A DNA stretch of 64,000 bases from Palsa-504 sp050011155 (GCA_050011155.1 JBEKJP010000019.1:8835-72834), one strand, 5' to 3'. Positions 43,131-51,413 are shown, numbered from the stretch's first letter. The notes: generated from the letters alone by a model not told the origin. A program made the numbers and translations.

Positions 43131-44387
43131 CTAGCCGCTTTGCCGCATGCCCGCCGAGTTCATGGCCAGCTCACGGGCTGCCTCGGTGTACGCGATCGCG
43201 CCGCTCGACGCCGGGTCATAGGCGATCACGGACTGACCCCGGCTCGGCGCCTCGGACACCCGGACGCTCCTCGGGATGATAGTGCTCAACACCGAGGCAC
43301 CGAAATGAGCGCGTACGTCGTCGGCCACATCGGAGGCGAGCCGGGTGCGGCCGTCGTACATCGTCAGCAGGACAGTGGAGACGTGCAGATCCGGGTTGAA
43401 GTTGACCCGCACCAGTTCGGCCGTGTTCAGCAACTGCTGGACGCCCTCAAGCGCGTAGTACTCACACTGGATCGGCAGCAGCACCTCCTCGGCGGCGACC
43501 AGCGCGTTCAGCGTGAGCAGCCCGAGCGACGGCGGACAATCGACCAGCACGTAGTCGAGGTCGGACATGTCGAAAGCCTTCAGCGCCCGGGTCAGCCGTA
43601 GTTCTCTCGCCACCACCGGGACGAGTTCGATCTCGGCGCCGGCCAGGTCGATGGTGGCAGGCGCACAGTACAGGCCGGGCAGATCGCCGGCCGGGCGTAC
43701 CACCTCAGCCAGCGGGCGGTTGTCGACCAGCACGTCGTACACGGACGGGACGCCGGCATGATGATCGACGTCCAGCGCGGTCGATGCGTTACCCTGCGGG
43801 TCGAGATCGATCACCAGGACACGCGAGCCGTGCTGCGCCAGGCTGGCGGCCAGGTTCACCGCGGTGGTCGTCTTGCCCACGCCGCCCTTCTGGTTGGCGA
43901 TGGTCATGATCCGGCAGCGCGGTGGCCGCGGCCACGGCTGCCGTTCACCTCGTCCCACCACGGCCGCCTGAGCCGCCCGCCCGATCGGGGTGTCCAGCGG
44001 ATCCGGCGGGATCTCCGGGACAACCACCGGCTTGGTTCCACGTGAAACCGCCGCGGGATCCGGGCTCTGGACCCCGTGAGCCCCTGCGGATCCACGCTCC
44101 CTGCTGCTGGCTTCAGACCTTGCCTCGTTCACCTGAACGCCCCTCGATCCCTGGCTCGCATCTTGTTCCGTGGCGAAGGACCCCGAAACGGCGGCGGCCG
44201 ACCCGATGGGCCAGCCCAGCCCTCCGATTCCGGTCACGCCACGTTCGTGCGAGCCGTCTTCCGGCCAGCCCAGGCCAGCCGCCACGCTCCGGCCAGCCGC
44301 CTGGAAACCAGCCAGGCTCGGTTGATAATGGCTCTGCTGATAATGGCTCTGCTGATAATGGCTCTGCCGGTAATCGCTGAGCGCCAC
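43131..44387 (-). CDS. parA: Chromosome partitioning ATPase ParA with long N-terminal extension
   Basis: 418 residues, about 160 more than most ParA proteins. The ATPase begins near residue 160: IMTIANQKGGVGKTTTAVNL (deviant Walker A), VLVIDLDPQGNASTALD, DYVLVDCPPSLGLLTLNALV. The N-terminal extension is disordered and Ser/Gly/Pro-rich and opens with three tandem HYQQS-type repeats. GTG start at 44387, 13 nt after rsmG. A parS-like site lies inside the extension (44035-44048). Confidence 0.94.
   Translation of the reverse strand: MALSDYRQSHYQQSHYQQSHYQPSLAGFQAAGRSVAAGLGWPEDGSHERGVTGIGGLGWPIGSAAAVSGSFATEQDASQGSRGVQVNEARSEASSRERGSAGAHGVQSPDPAAVSRGTKPVVVPEIPPDPLDTPIGRAAQAAVVGRGERQPWPRPPRCRIMTIANQKGGVGKTTTAVNLAASLAQHGSRVLVIDLDPQGNASTALDVDHHAGVPSVYDVLVDNRPLAEVVRPAGDLPGLYCAPATIDLAGAEIELVPVVARELRLTRALKAFDMSDLDYVLVDCPPSLGLLTLNALVAAEEVLLPIQCEYYALEGVQQLLNTAELVRVNFNPDLHVSTVLLTMYDGRTRLASDVADDVRAHFGASVLSTIIPRSVRVSEAPSRGQSVIAYDPASSGAIAYTEAARELAMNSAGMRQSG
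44035..44048. promoter_or_regulatory. parS: Second parS-like site inside parA
   Basis: GTTCCACGTGAAAC fits the general parS consensus GTTNCACGTGAAAC. It lies within the coding sequence of the ParA N-terminal extension, about 2 kb from the palindromic site. Confidence 0.75.
44323..44367. repeat. Three perfect 15-bp tandem repeats in parA
   Basis: TGATAATGGCTCTGC occurs three times in a row (44323, 44338, 44353). On the minus strand it encodes repeated Gln-Gln/Ser-His-Tyr units at the start of ParA. Confidence 0.9.
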
Positions 44388-44400
44388 CTAATGCCCTGCC

Positions 44401-45141
44401 TCAACTAGCGAAGAACCGCACGACGGTAGTCGCAGGATCGACCTTACCTTGCCCGGCTCGCACAACCTCGGCGCCGCGAGCACCAATTCGCCGCAAGACC
44501 GGACGAGCCTGCTTCAGTTCGTCCGCAGCCGTTCGCCCCTTGATCGCCAGCACCATCCCACCCGGCCGCACCAAGCCAGCCGCCAGTCCAGCCAGCCGGT
44601 CGAGGGGAGCCACCGCGCGTGCGGTGGCCGCGTCCGCTCGCAGGCGGACATCCTCAGCCCGGCCGCGCAGGACGCTCGCGTTGCCCAGGCCGAGCTCGGC
44701 CGCGCATTCGGTGAGGAACCGGCAGCGCCGTTCCATCGGCTCGAGCAGGGTGACGTCCAGCTCGGGCCGCACCATCGCCAGCACGATGCCCGGAAGTCCC
44801 GCTCCCGACCCGATGTCGACCAGCGTCCGGTACCTGCCGCCGATGAGCTCAGCCACGACCGCGCAGTTCAGCAGGTGCCGATCCCAGAGCCGTGGCACCT
44901 CGTGCGGCCCGATCAGCCCTTGTTCGACCCCCCGGGTAGCCAGCATCCGGGCAAACGCCACCGCCTGATCCAAGGCCGGCCCGAACACGACGGCCGCGCC
45001 CGGTGGCGGATCCGGAAGTTCCCCCGCCTCATCAGCACGATCCACAGCCTGTGGATCACCCTGAGAAGAAACGCCATCCGCAGGGAAATCAGTATCGACT
45101 TCCGTCATATCTTCAGATGAAATATCGAAATCCTGGTTCAT
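44401..45141 (-). CDS. rsmG: 16S rRNA (guanine-N7) methyltransferase RsmG
   Basis: Methylates G527 (E. coli numbering) of 16S rRNA using SAM. 246 residues: RDRHLLNC-like WDRHLLNCAVVAELI, SAM motif LVDIGSGAGLPGIVLAMVRP, VTLLEPMERRCRFLTE, and TARAVAPLDRLAGLAAGLVR. The first ~45 residues are acidic and non-conserved (DISSEDMTEVDTDFPADG). It is part of the rpmH-to-parB leftward gene string, after jag, with a 176-bp repeat-bearing gap. Confidence 0.95.
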   Translation of the reverse strand: MNQDFDISSEDMTEVDTDFPADGVSSQGDPQAVDRADEAGELPDPPPGAAVVFGPALDQAVAFARMLATRGVEQGLIGPHEVPRLWDRHLLNCAVVAELIGGRYRTLVDIGSGAGLPGIVLAMVRPELDVTLLEPMERRCRFLTECAAELGLGNASVLRGRAEDVRLRADAATARAVAPLDRLAGLAAGLVRPGGMVLAIKGRTAADELKQARPVLRRIGARGAEVVRAGQGKVDPATTVVRFFAS

Positions 45142-45317
45142 AAGTTTTTGTCTCCTCCCGCGAGCCGAAGGGCGCGCTCCCGTCTGGACTGACGAGCGAG
45201 GAGCTTGCGACGAGTGAGGAAGGAAGACGGGAGCTGCGGGCGCCCGAAGGCGAGCGGGACAGCAGAGCGGGAAGACGCCGACTTCAGGCGCCCGGAGGCG
45301 AGTGGGACAACAGAGCG
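45142..45317. repeat. Repeat-bearing spacer between jag and rsmG
   Basis: Two 31-bp direct repeats (45239-45269 and 45287-45317) differ at only three positions. A 10-bp perfect inverted repeat, GCTCCCGTCT (45176-45185) with AGACGGGAGC (45225-45234), adds a long-looped stem. No gene is seen. Confidence 0.7.
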
Positions 45318-45887
45318 CTAGCTAGTCGGGTAGACCACGATGCGGCGGTTGGGCTCTTCGCCCTCCGACTCGCTTCGCTGGCCCGCCACGGCCACCGCGT
45401 CGTGCACGATCTTCCGTTCGAACGGTGACATCGCGGCCAGCTTCTTCGGCTCGCCGGTACGCGCGACCTCCTCGGCCACGCTCTTCCCGTAGTCGGAGAG
45501 CTCGGCCCGCCGGCGTGCACGGTAACCGCCGATGTCGAGCATCAGCCGGGCCCGATTGCCGGTCTGCCGGTGCACGGCGAGCCTGGTCAGCTCCTGCAGG
45601 GCCTCCAGGACCACGCCGTCGTCGCCGACCAGTTCATCCAGCGTGGCGCCGACGACGGACACGACCGCCCGGTCGCCCTCGACGTCCATGTCGATGTCAC
45701 CGTCGAGATCCGCGATGTCGAGCAGGCCCTCGACGTAATCCGCGGCGATGTCGCCTTCAAGCTCGAGGTCGCTCAGCTGGTCGTCATCGGATTCCTCGAC
45801 GTCCTGACCGCCCTCAGCGTCGTCGAGGGCCTCAGCGTCATCAAGGGCCTTCTCGGCGTCGGTGACCTCAACGTCCTGCTGGCTCAC
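45318..45887 (-). CDS. jag: Jag/KhpB-type RNA-binding protein
   Basis: About 189 residues. A very acidic N-terminal third (DDAEGGQDVEESDDDQLSDL) precedes a KH-like domain (LLDIADLDGDIDMDVEGDRA, ALQELTRLAVHRQTGNRARL) and a C-terminal R3H domain (LAAMSPFERKIVHDAVA, ending EEPNRRIVVYP). It binds RNA and is linked to YidC and cell-shape control in other bacteria. The start is GTG 45887 with GGGAGGT upstream; a GTG at 45902 overlaps that site. Confidence 0.93.
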   Translation of the reverse strand: MSQQDVEVTDAEKALDDAEALDDAEGGQDVEESDDDQLSDLELEGDIAADYVEGLLDIADLDGDIDMDVEGDRAVVSVVGATLDELVGDDGVVLEALQELTRLAVHRQTGNRARLMLDIGGYRARRRAELSDYGKSVAEEVARTGEPKKLAAMSPFERKIVHDAVAVAGQRSESEGEEPNRRIVVYPTS

Positions 45888-45981
45888 GACCGGACCTCCC
45901 ACTGTGCTTCATGTCCTTCACGACTAGGCCCTTCGAGCGGGCTTTTCCACGACTAGGGCATCGCTGGCGCGGGTGCTGACG

Positions 45982-46019
45982 CCGCCGTCTAAGGCACGGC
46001 GGTCGTCCGGCCGGACGAC
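45982..46019. terminator. Tandem hairpins between yidC and jag
   Basis: CCGCCGT/ACGGCGG (45982-46002, 7-nt loop) is followed by the 18-bp perfect palindrome GTCGTCCGGCCGGACGAC (46002-46019). They lie just past the yidC stop and could attenuate transcription into jag. Confidence 0.5.
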
Positions 46020-46021
46020 CC

Positions 46022-47242
46022 TCACCGCTTACCCGACCGCTTGCTTTTCGCCTGTCGCACCGGCTGCTGCCGCACCACCTTAGTGGTGGGCACGTCGTCC
46101 TGGGGCTCAGGTTCGGCTTTCGCCCGGCCCAGCCGCAGCAGCCCGCGCTTTTCCGGCCCGTTCTGCCCGGTATCCGGCGTCGCCTTCGCGGCACCAGCCG
46201 TCCTGGCCGACGTGGCCGCCGGACGGGACGAGGTCCCGGTCCGGGCACCGCTGGCCGCGCTAGCGGCCTTGATACGCGCCGCGGCCTGAGCGGACGTCCG
46301 CCCGGTCGATGTCCCGTTGCGCGCGCCGTTAGCCGGGCGCGCCGAGGCCTGCCCGGACGAACCGGGCCGCGAGGAACCGGACCGGAACGAGCTCTGCGCG
46401 GTCCGCACCGGGGCACCGGTGGTGGCGGTGGCGGTGGCGGCGGCCGTCGCGCTCGCCGCCGCGGTACCGATCGGCTCCCAGTTCCTGAACATGAAGTACT
46501 GCTGGCCCAGCGTCCACAGGTTGGTGGTCACCCAGTACAGCACCAGGCCGTACTGCCAGTACAGGCCGGTCAGCGAGAAGAACGGCACGATGTACTGCAT
46601 GTACTTCTGCGACTGAGCCATCGGGTTGTCCGGGTCCACGGTGCCGGTCTGCATGAGCCCGCGCTTGGCGCTCTGCCGGACCGTCATGAACGTCGTCGTC
46701 GAGCTGACGGCCACCGTCAGGATGATCACGATGATCACGTGCAGCGGCGGCGTGGGGTGAGAGAAGAGGAACTTGTCGCCCAGGTGCACGCCGAAGATCT
46801 TCGCCCGCTGCGCGCTCTGCACAATCGACTGAGTGAACCCGTACTTAAGAGGGGAGCCCTGCTTCCAGTCGGCGATGAACCGCAGCACGCTGAACAGCGA
46901 GAAGAACACGATCATCTGCGGGATCATCGGGAGGCAGCCCGCCAGCGGGTTGACCCCGTTCTCCTTGTAGAACTTCATCGTCTCTTCGTTGAGACGCTGC
47001 TTGTCGTTCTTGTATTTCTTCCGCAGTTCTTGCAGGTGGGGCGCGTGCTGGGCCATCTTCCGCTGCGCGTGCACCTGCTTGACGAACAACGGCACCAGGC
47101 ACAGCCGGATGAGGATAACCAGGATCGCGATGGACAGTCCCCACGCCAGGCCTGTGGACGCGCCGAAAAGCGAGCCGAGGCCGGCGTGTATGCGCATGAT
47201 GACCCATGCCACCACGTTGTTCAGCGGGTCGAGCACGGCCAC
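46022..47242 (-). CDS. yidC: Membrane protein insertase YidC
   Basis: Inserts membrane proteins with or without SecYEG. 406 residues with the actinobacterial five-helix core: LAWGLSIAILVILIRLCLVP carries the hydrophilic-groove Arg, followed by a charged hairpin (HAPHLQELRKKYKNDKQRLN), PLAGCLPMIPQMIVFFSLF, and GLYWQYGLVLYWVTTNLWTL. The C-terminal ~130 residues are Ala/Thr/Arg-rich and end in a basic tail that may contact the ribosome. GTG start with AGGAG six bases upstream, directly after yidD. Confidence 0.96.
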   Translation of the reverse strand: MAVLDPLNNVVAWVIMRIHAGLGSLFGASTGLAWGLSIAILVILIRLCLVPLFVKQVHAQRKMAQHAPHLQELRKKYKNDKQRLNEETMKFYKENGVNPLAGCLPMIPQMIVFFSLFSVLRFIADWKQGSPLKYGFTQSIVQSAQRAKIFGVHLGDKFLFSHPTPPLHVIIVIILTVAVSSTTTFMTVRQSAKRGLMQTGTVDPDNPMAQSQKYMQYIVPFFSLTGLYWQYGLVLYWVTTNLWTLGQQYFMFRNWEPIGTAAASATAAATATATTGAPVRTAQSSFRSGSSRPGSSGQASARPANGARNGTSTGRTSAQAAARIKAASAASGARTGTSSRPAATSARTAGAAKATPDTGQNGPEKRGLLRLGRAKAEPEPQDDVPTTKVVRQQPVRQAKSKRSGKR

Positions 47243-47244
47243 TG

Positions 47245-47544
47245 CTAGCTCCTCGCGACCTTAGCGGGTTTCCTGGCAGGCACCGGATCATAGCCGCCGG
47301 GATGGAACGGATGGCACCGGGCGATGCGGGCCACAGAAAGCCACAGGCCCCGGGCGGCGCCGTGCTCGGCCAGCGCGGCCAGCGCGTACGCACTGCATGA
47401 TGGCGCGAACCGGCAACGTGGCCCGAGCAGCGGGCTGATGAATCGCTGGTAACCCGCGATGGGGAGCATCAGCAACCGGGCCGGCACCGTGGCGCTCTTG
47501 GGCGCGGTGCTGGCCGGACCGTGAGCAGTACCTCTATCTGGCAT
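47245..47544 (-). CDS. yidD: Membrane protein insertion efficiency factor YidD
   Basis: About 99 residues with the compact YidD core PIAGYQRFISPLLGPRCRFA, PSCSAYALAALAEHG and ARCHPFHPGGYDPVP, including conserved Cys residues. The N-terminal ~35 residues are variable. The ATG at 47544 overlaps the rnpA stop by 11 nt; TTG at 47562 is a longer option. It sits between rnpA and yidC as in most bacteria. Confidence 0.93.
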   Translation of the reverse strand: MPDRGTAHGPASTAPKSATVPARLLMLPIAGYQRFISPLLGPRCRFAPSCSAYALAALAEHGAARGLWLSVARIARCHPFHPGGYDPVPARKPAKVARS

Positions 47545-47893
47545 TACCGACGCGCGCCCCAACCTGCCGCCGCAGCAACCTGCTGATCACCGAATCCAGA
47601 TCCGCAGCGAGATCCGGATGGCTTGCGTGCGCGGCTGCGGCATTTGCGCGCACCACAAGAAGGCTACCGTGAGGAAGCAACTGAAGGTACCCGCGCACGA
47701 GCGCACGGAGCTGCCGCTTCACGCGGTTCCTAGTGACCGCCGAGCCAACGGCCCGGCTTACCACGAATCCTACCCGGGCCGGTTCTTGGCTGTACAACGC
47801 GTCGTCGCGGACCAGCAGGTGACCTACCACGCGGGGCCTGCCCGCTCGGGTCCCGGTGCGCACGGCCAGGGTGAACTCCGCGCCGTGGCGCAT
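47534..47893 (-). CDS. rnpA: Ribonuclease P protein component
   Basis: Protein subunit of RNase P, which matures tRNA 5' ends. 119 residues as read from ATG 47893: RVGFVVSRAVGSAVTRNRVK followed by RQLRALVR is the RNR signature, and SLLVVRANAAAAHASHPDLA follows. The family normally begins with a short 'LP..SRMR' segment. Here ILPPQSR lies in frame just upstream of the ATG, but without an ATG, GTG or TTG. Either a CTG/ATC codon overlapping the rpmH stop starts translation, or the protein lacks those residues. Confidence 0.9.
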   Translation of the reverse strand: MRHGAEFTLAVRTGTRAGRPRVVGHLLVRDDALYSQEPARVGFVVSRAVGSAVTRNRVKRQLRALVRGYLQLLPHGSLLVVRANAAAAHASHPDLAADLDSVISRLLRRQVGARVGNAR

Positions 47894-47913
47894 CCGGGAC
47901 TGGGGGGGAAGGA

Positions 47914-48051
47914 TCAGGCACTCAGCCGGTCGCGGCCCTTGCGCCTGCGGGCGGCAAGGACAGCGCGCCCGGCGCGCGTGCGCATGCGCAGCCGGAAACC
48001 ATGCGTCTTCGCGCGGCGCCGATTGTTCGGCTGGAACGTGCGCTTACTCAC
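47914..48051 (-). CDS. rpmH: 50S ribosomal protein L34
   Basis: 45 residues, SKRTFQPNNRRRAKTHGFRL then RMRTRAGRAVLAARRRKGRD, the full L34. GTG start with GGAG five bases upstream. It leads the leftward rpmH-rnpA-yidD-yidC string and is divergent from dnaA, the classic origin-region arrangement. Confidence 0.97.
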   Translation of the reverse strand: MSKRTFQPNNRRRAKTHGFRLRMRTRAGRAVLAARRRKGRDRLSA

Positions 48052-48308
48052 TGGAACTCCAGGTAGAGGAAGAAGTTGTGCGGGCACGCGTGATGACCGC
48101 GTGCGGGTCTCGGAATCAACACAGGCTACCACCTGGAACCCCACCGTTTGCCAGGCGTGCCCCGCTGCCGCGTCTTAGGCTGTGGAAAGCTATTGTCCCC
48201 AGACTGCCGCAGTCACGGTTCGCAGCTGGGAAGCCACGTGCACAACATGTGGATAGTTCTGTGGATCGTGAGCGCGGCTCGCGACGGGGTGCGAGGGGAG
48301 CGCGACAG
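48052..48308. promoter_or_regulatory. dnaA/rpmH divergent promoter region with DnaA boxes
   Basis: Boxes TGTGGAAAG (48181-48189), TGTGGATAG (48248-48256) and TGTGGATCG (48260-48268) lie before the dnaA start. They fit DnaA autoregulation and may form part of the origin. No gene is seen. Confidence 0.65.
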
Positions 48309-49838
48309 GTGGCAAATTCAGACCTGGCGGAAGTATGGGCACGATCCCTCGACGGGCTAGCTGACCTGCAGATCCAGCCGCATCAGCGGGCCTGGCTGAA
48401 GCTCACAAGGCCACTCGGCCTGGTGGAGAACACCGCGCTCATCGCCACGCCGAACGAGTTCGTCAAGGAACAGCTGGAGACCAGGCTGCGCGCGCTGGTC
48501 ACCCAGGCCCTGTCCCAGCAGCTCGGCCGCGACATCCAGCTCGCCGTCACCGTCGACCCGAGCCCGCAGCCCCCGCAGGCCCCGCCCGCGCACCATTCCG
48601 TGGCTCAGATCACGCCCTCCGCGCCTGGCCCCAGCCCCGAGCTGGCGCCCGAGCCCCCGGCGGCCGCGCCGCACGCTTATCAGGACCACGACGGTGCCGG
48701 CGAGCCCGTCCACCAGGACCAGGGCCGCCCCATGGGGCACGGAGCGGGGCACGGAACCCCGGGTGCTCCCGGCTCGATCTCCTCGGCCGCCAGGCTCGGC
48801 GGCACCCGGCTGAACTCCAAGTACACCTTCGAGACGTTCGTCATCGGCTCGAGCAACCGGTTCGCCCACGCGGCGGCGGTCGCGGTCGCCGAGGCGCCCG
48901 CCAAGGCGTACAACCCGCTGTTCATCTACGGTGACTCCGGCCTGGGCAAGACCCACCTGCTGCACGCGATCGGGCACTACGCGCAGACGCTCTACTCCGG
49001 GCTGAAGGTCAGGTACGTCAGCTCGGAAGAGTTCACCAACGACTTCATCAACATGATCCGGGACGGCAAGCAGGACGGCTTCCGGCGCCGGTACCGCGAC
49101 GTGGACGTGCTCCTGGTCGACGACATCCAGTTCCTGGAGAACAAGGAAGGCACGCAGGAAGAGTTTTTCCACACCTTCAACACGCTGCACAACGCGAGCA
49201 AGCAGATCGTCATCTCCAGCGACCGGGCCCCCAAGCGGCTGGTCACCTTGGAAGACCGGCTCCGCAGCCGGTTCGAGTGGGGACTGCTGACCGACGTCCA
49301 GCCACCCGAGCTGGAGACCCGCATCGCCATCCTGCGGCGCAAGGCCATCCAGGAGGGCCTGAACGCGCCGCCCGAGGTGCTGGAGTACATCGCCAGCCGG
49401 ATCTCCACCAACATCAGGGAACTCGAGGGCGCGCTGATCCGGGTGACCGCGTTCGCCAGCCTGAACCGCCAGTCGGTCGACCTCCAGCTGGCCGAGATCG
49501 TGCTCAAGGATCTCATCCCCGAGGCCCAGGGCCCGCAGATCACCGCGGCGACGATCATGGGCCAGACCGCCTCTTACTTCGGGCTTTCCATCGAGGACCT
49601 GTGCGGTACCTCGCGATCGCGGGTGCTCGTCACCGCCCGGCACATCGCCATGTACCTGTGCCGTGAGCTCACCGACCTGTCCCTGCCGAAGATCGGCCAG
49701 CAGTTCGGCGGCCGGGATCACACCACCGTCATCAACGCGGACCGGAAGATCCGCTCGCTGATGGCCGAACGCCGGTCGATCTACACGCAGGTCACCGAGC
49801 TGACCAACCGGATCAAGCAGCAGGCGCGGACGAGCTGA
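48309..49838 (+). CDS. dnaA: Chromosomal replication initiator protein DnaA
   Basis: Binds DnaA boxes and melts the origin. 509 residues: domain I (DLAEVWARSLDGLADLQIQP), a Pro/Ala/His-rich domain II (~90-165), AAA+ domain III (NPLFIYGDSGLGKTHLLHAI, VDVLLVDDIQFLENKEG), and domain IV with the signature LPKIGQQFGGRDHTTVINAD. The start is GTG 48309 with GGGGAG eight bases upstream; open frame further upstream is not coding. It transcribes toward dnaN. Confidence 0.97.
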   Translation: MANSDLAEVWARSLDGLADLQIQPHQRAWLKLTRPLGLVENTALIATPNEFVKEQLETRLRALVTQALSQQLGRDIQLAVTVDPSPQPPQAPPAHHSVAQITPSAPGPSPELAPEPPAAAPHAYQDHDGAGEPVHQDQGRPMGHGAGHGTPGAPGSISSAARLGGTRLNSKYTFETFVIGSSNRFAHAAAVAVAEAPAKAYNPLFIYGDSGLGKTHLLHAIGHYAQTLYSGLKVRYVSSEEFTNDFINMIRDGKQDGFRRRYRDVDVLLVDDIQFLENKEGTQEEFFHTFNTLHNASKQIVISSDRAPKRLVTLEDRLRSRFEWGLLTDVQPPELETRIAILRRKAIQEGLNAPPEVLEYIASRISTNIRELEGALIRVTAFASLNRQSVDLQLAEIVLKDLIPEAQGPQITAATIMGQTASYFGLSIEDLCGTSRSRVLVTARHIAMYLCRELTDLSLPKIGQQFGGRDHTTVINADRKIRSLMAERRSIYTQVTELTNRIKQQARTS

Positions 49839-50194
49839 CCCCGCACGCAATTATGATGCGCACAGTTTGTGGACAACGTTGTGGATGAGTTTCGGAAAAC
49901 CGGGGGACAACCAGTGGCAAGTCCGTGCGGTAGGGCCCGGCGGTCACAAGGCGGCTCGCGCCGTCCCCCGGCCCGCCACACCCTCTGTGGGTTGCAACTA
50001 GCAGCCGACCTGCCGGAACACGGGTTCTCCCCAGTATCCACCGCACCTATGACTATGACGGTTCTCTCAATAAAGAAAAGAACAAGACCAAGTAGGCCCT
50101 GTGTGCGGAGCGCGCGACCACCGCTGCTATACCCGGCACCGCGCACATCGACACCCGTCTCTTCACGACCCGACGAACGCAGGAGGCAGTTCCC
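49839..50194. other. oriC: oriC candidate between dnaA and dnaN
   Basis: A 356-bp gap holding TGTGGACAA (49868-49876) and TGTGGATGA (49880-49888), with weaker matches at 49986-49994 and 50034-50042. An AT-richer stretch (50048-50095, including AATAAAGAAAAGAACAAGACC-like sequence) could be the unwinding element. Box number is low compared with streptomycete origins. Confidence 0.65.
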
Positions 50195-51298
50195 GTGAAG
50201 CTCCAGGTTGAGCGTGATCACCTCGCGGACGCCGTGGCCTGGACCGCGCGCGCCCTGCCGGCCCGGCCGACCGCCCCCGTGCTGGCCGGAATGCGCCTGC
50301 ACGCGGGCACCGACCTCACCCTCTCGACCTTCGACTACGAGGTCTCCGCGCAGGCCACTGTCCCGGTGATCACCGACGAGGAAGGCGCGGTGCTGGTCTC
50401 AGGCCGCCTGCTGGCCGAGATCGTGCGGTCGCTGCCCGCCAAGCCGGTCGACCTGGTCACCGACGGCACCCGGGCCACGCTCAAGTGCGGCAGCGCTACC
50501 TTCACCCTGGTCCTGCTGCCGGAAGAGGAATACCCGACGCTGCCGGAGATGCCGCCGCTGACCGGTTCGGTCGGCAGCGACGCGATGGCCTCGGCCATCG
50601 CCCAGGTGGCGATCGCGGCCGGCCGCGACGACACGCTGCCCGCGCTGACCGGCATCAGGATCGAGATCAGCGGCGACTCGCTCACCCTGGTCGCCACCGA
50701 CCGGTACCGGCTGGCCGTCCGCAAGCTGCGGTGGAACCCGGCGCAGGCGGACCTCGACACGTCCGTGCTCGTCCCCGCCCGGGTGCTCGGCGAGACGGCC
50801 CGCGCTCTGACCTCGGGCGCCGAGGTGTCGATCTCGCTTGGCGGCGACAGCCTGATCGGGTTCGCCGGGGCCGGGCGGCAGACCACCACCCGGCTGCTGA
50901 GCGGCGAGTACCCCAAGTACCAGTCGCTGCTGCCGAGCGAGTTCAGCGCGACGGCCGAGCTCGCGGCCGCCCCGCTCGCCGAGGCGGTCAAGCGGGTCGC
51001 GCTGGTCGCCGAGCGGAACACCCCGGTGCGGCTGGCCTTCAGCGACGGCCAGCTGGTGCTCGAGGCCGGCGCCTCCGAGGAGGCGCAGGCGGTCGAGGTC
51101 GTCGAGGCGGGCTACGACGGGGAAGACCTGCAGATCGCGTTCAACCCGCAATACCTGCTCGACGGCATCGGGGCCATCGACTCCGACACGGCCCGGATCT
51201 CGTTCACCTCGCCCACCAAGCCCGCCGTCATCACCGGCAAGAACGAAGGCGACCCCGACTACCGCTACGTCCTCATGCCGATCCGTTCGGGGGGATGA
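50195..51298 (+). CDS. dnaN: DNA polymerase III sliding clamp (beta)
   Basis: Ring clamp that tethers DNA polymerase. 367 residues with three repeated clamp domains: KLQVERDHLADAVAWTARAL, PALTGIRIEISGDSLTLVAT with DRYRLAV, and a C-terminal end DSDTARISFTSPTKPAVITG then YRYVLMPIRSGG. GTG start with AGGAGGCAG upstream. It follows dnaA across the origin candidate and precedes recF. Confidence 0.97.
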   Translation: MKLQVERDHLADAVAWTARALPARPTAPVLAGMRLHAGTDLTLSTFDYEVSAQATVPVITDEEGAVLVSGRLLAEIVRSLPAKPVDLVTDGTRATLKCGSATFTLVLLPEEEYPTLPEMPPLTGSVGSDAMASAIAQVAIAAGRDDTLPALTGIRIEISGDSLTLVATDRYRLAVRKLRWNPAQADLDTSVLVPARVLGETARALTSGAEVSISLGGDSLIGFAGAGRQTTTRLLSGEYPKYQSLLPSEFSATAELAAAPLAEAVKRVALVAERNTPVRLAFSDGQLVLEAGASEEAQAVEVVEAGYDGEDLQIAFNPQYLLDGIGAIDSDTARISFTSPTKPAVITGKNEGDPDYRYVLMPIRSGG

Positions 51299-51307
51299 AG
51301 TGCTAGC

Positions 51308-51413
51308 CCGGGGGGACGACCCCCCGGACCCCCCGGTGCGCTTCGCGCCCCGCTGCGGTGCTCGCCGTAGTATCGCGCGGCCGGGGGCCTGAAGGCCCCG
51401 CGGGCCGCGCGAT
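51308..51413. repeat. Nested G/C hairpins before recF
   Basis: A CCGGGGGG-ACGA-CCCCCCGG-type hairpin (about 51308-51327) and a large nested inverted repeat (51372-51413, outer arms ATCGCGCGGCC/GGCCGCGCGAT, inner GGGCCT/AGGCCC) fill the dnaN-recF spacer. The first resembles the hairpins at 38641-38735. Confidence 0.6.

Noticed and set aside
44323..44367. Tandem 15-bp repeats as a possible CRISPR
   Set aside because: The units are adjacent without spacers, are in frame in parA and encode a peptide repeat.
48357..49850. Leftward open frame opposite dnaA
   Set aside because: It is a compositional shadow; dnaA on the other strand has all motifs and a good start.
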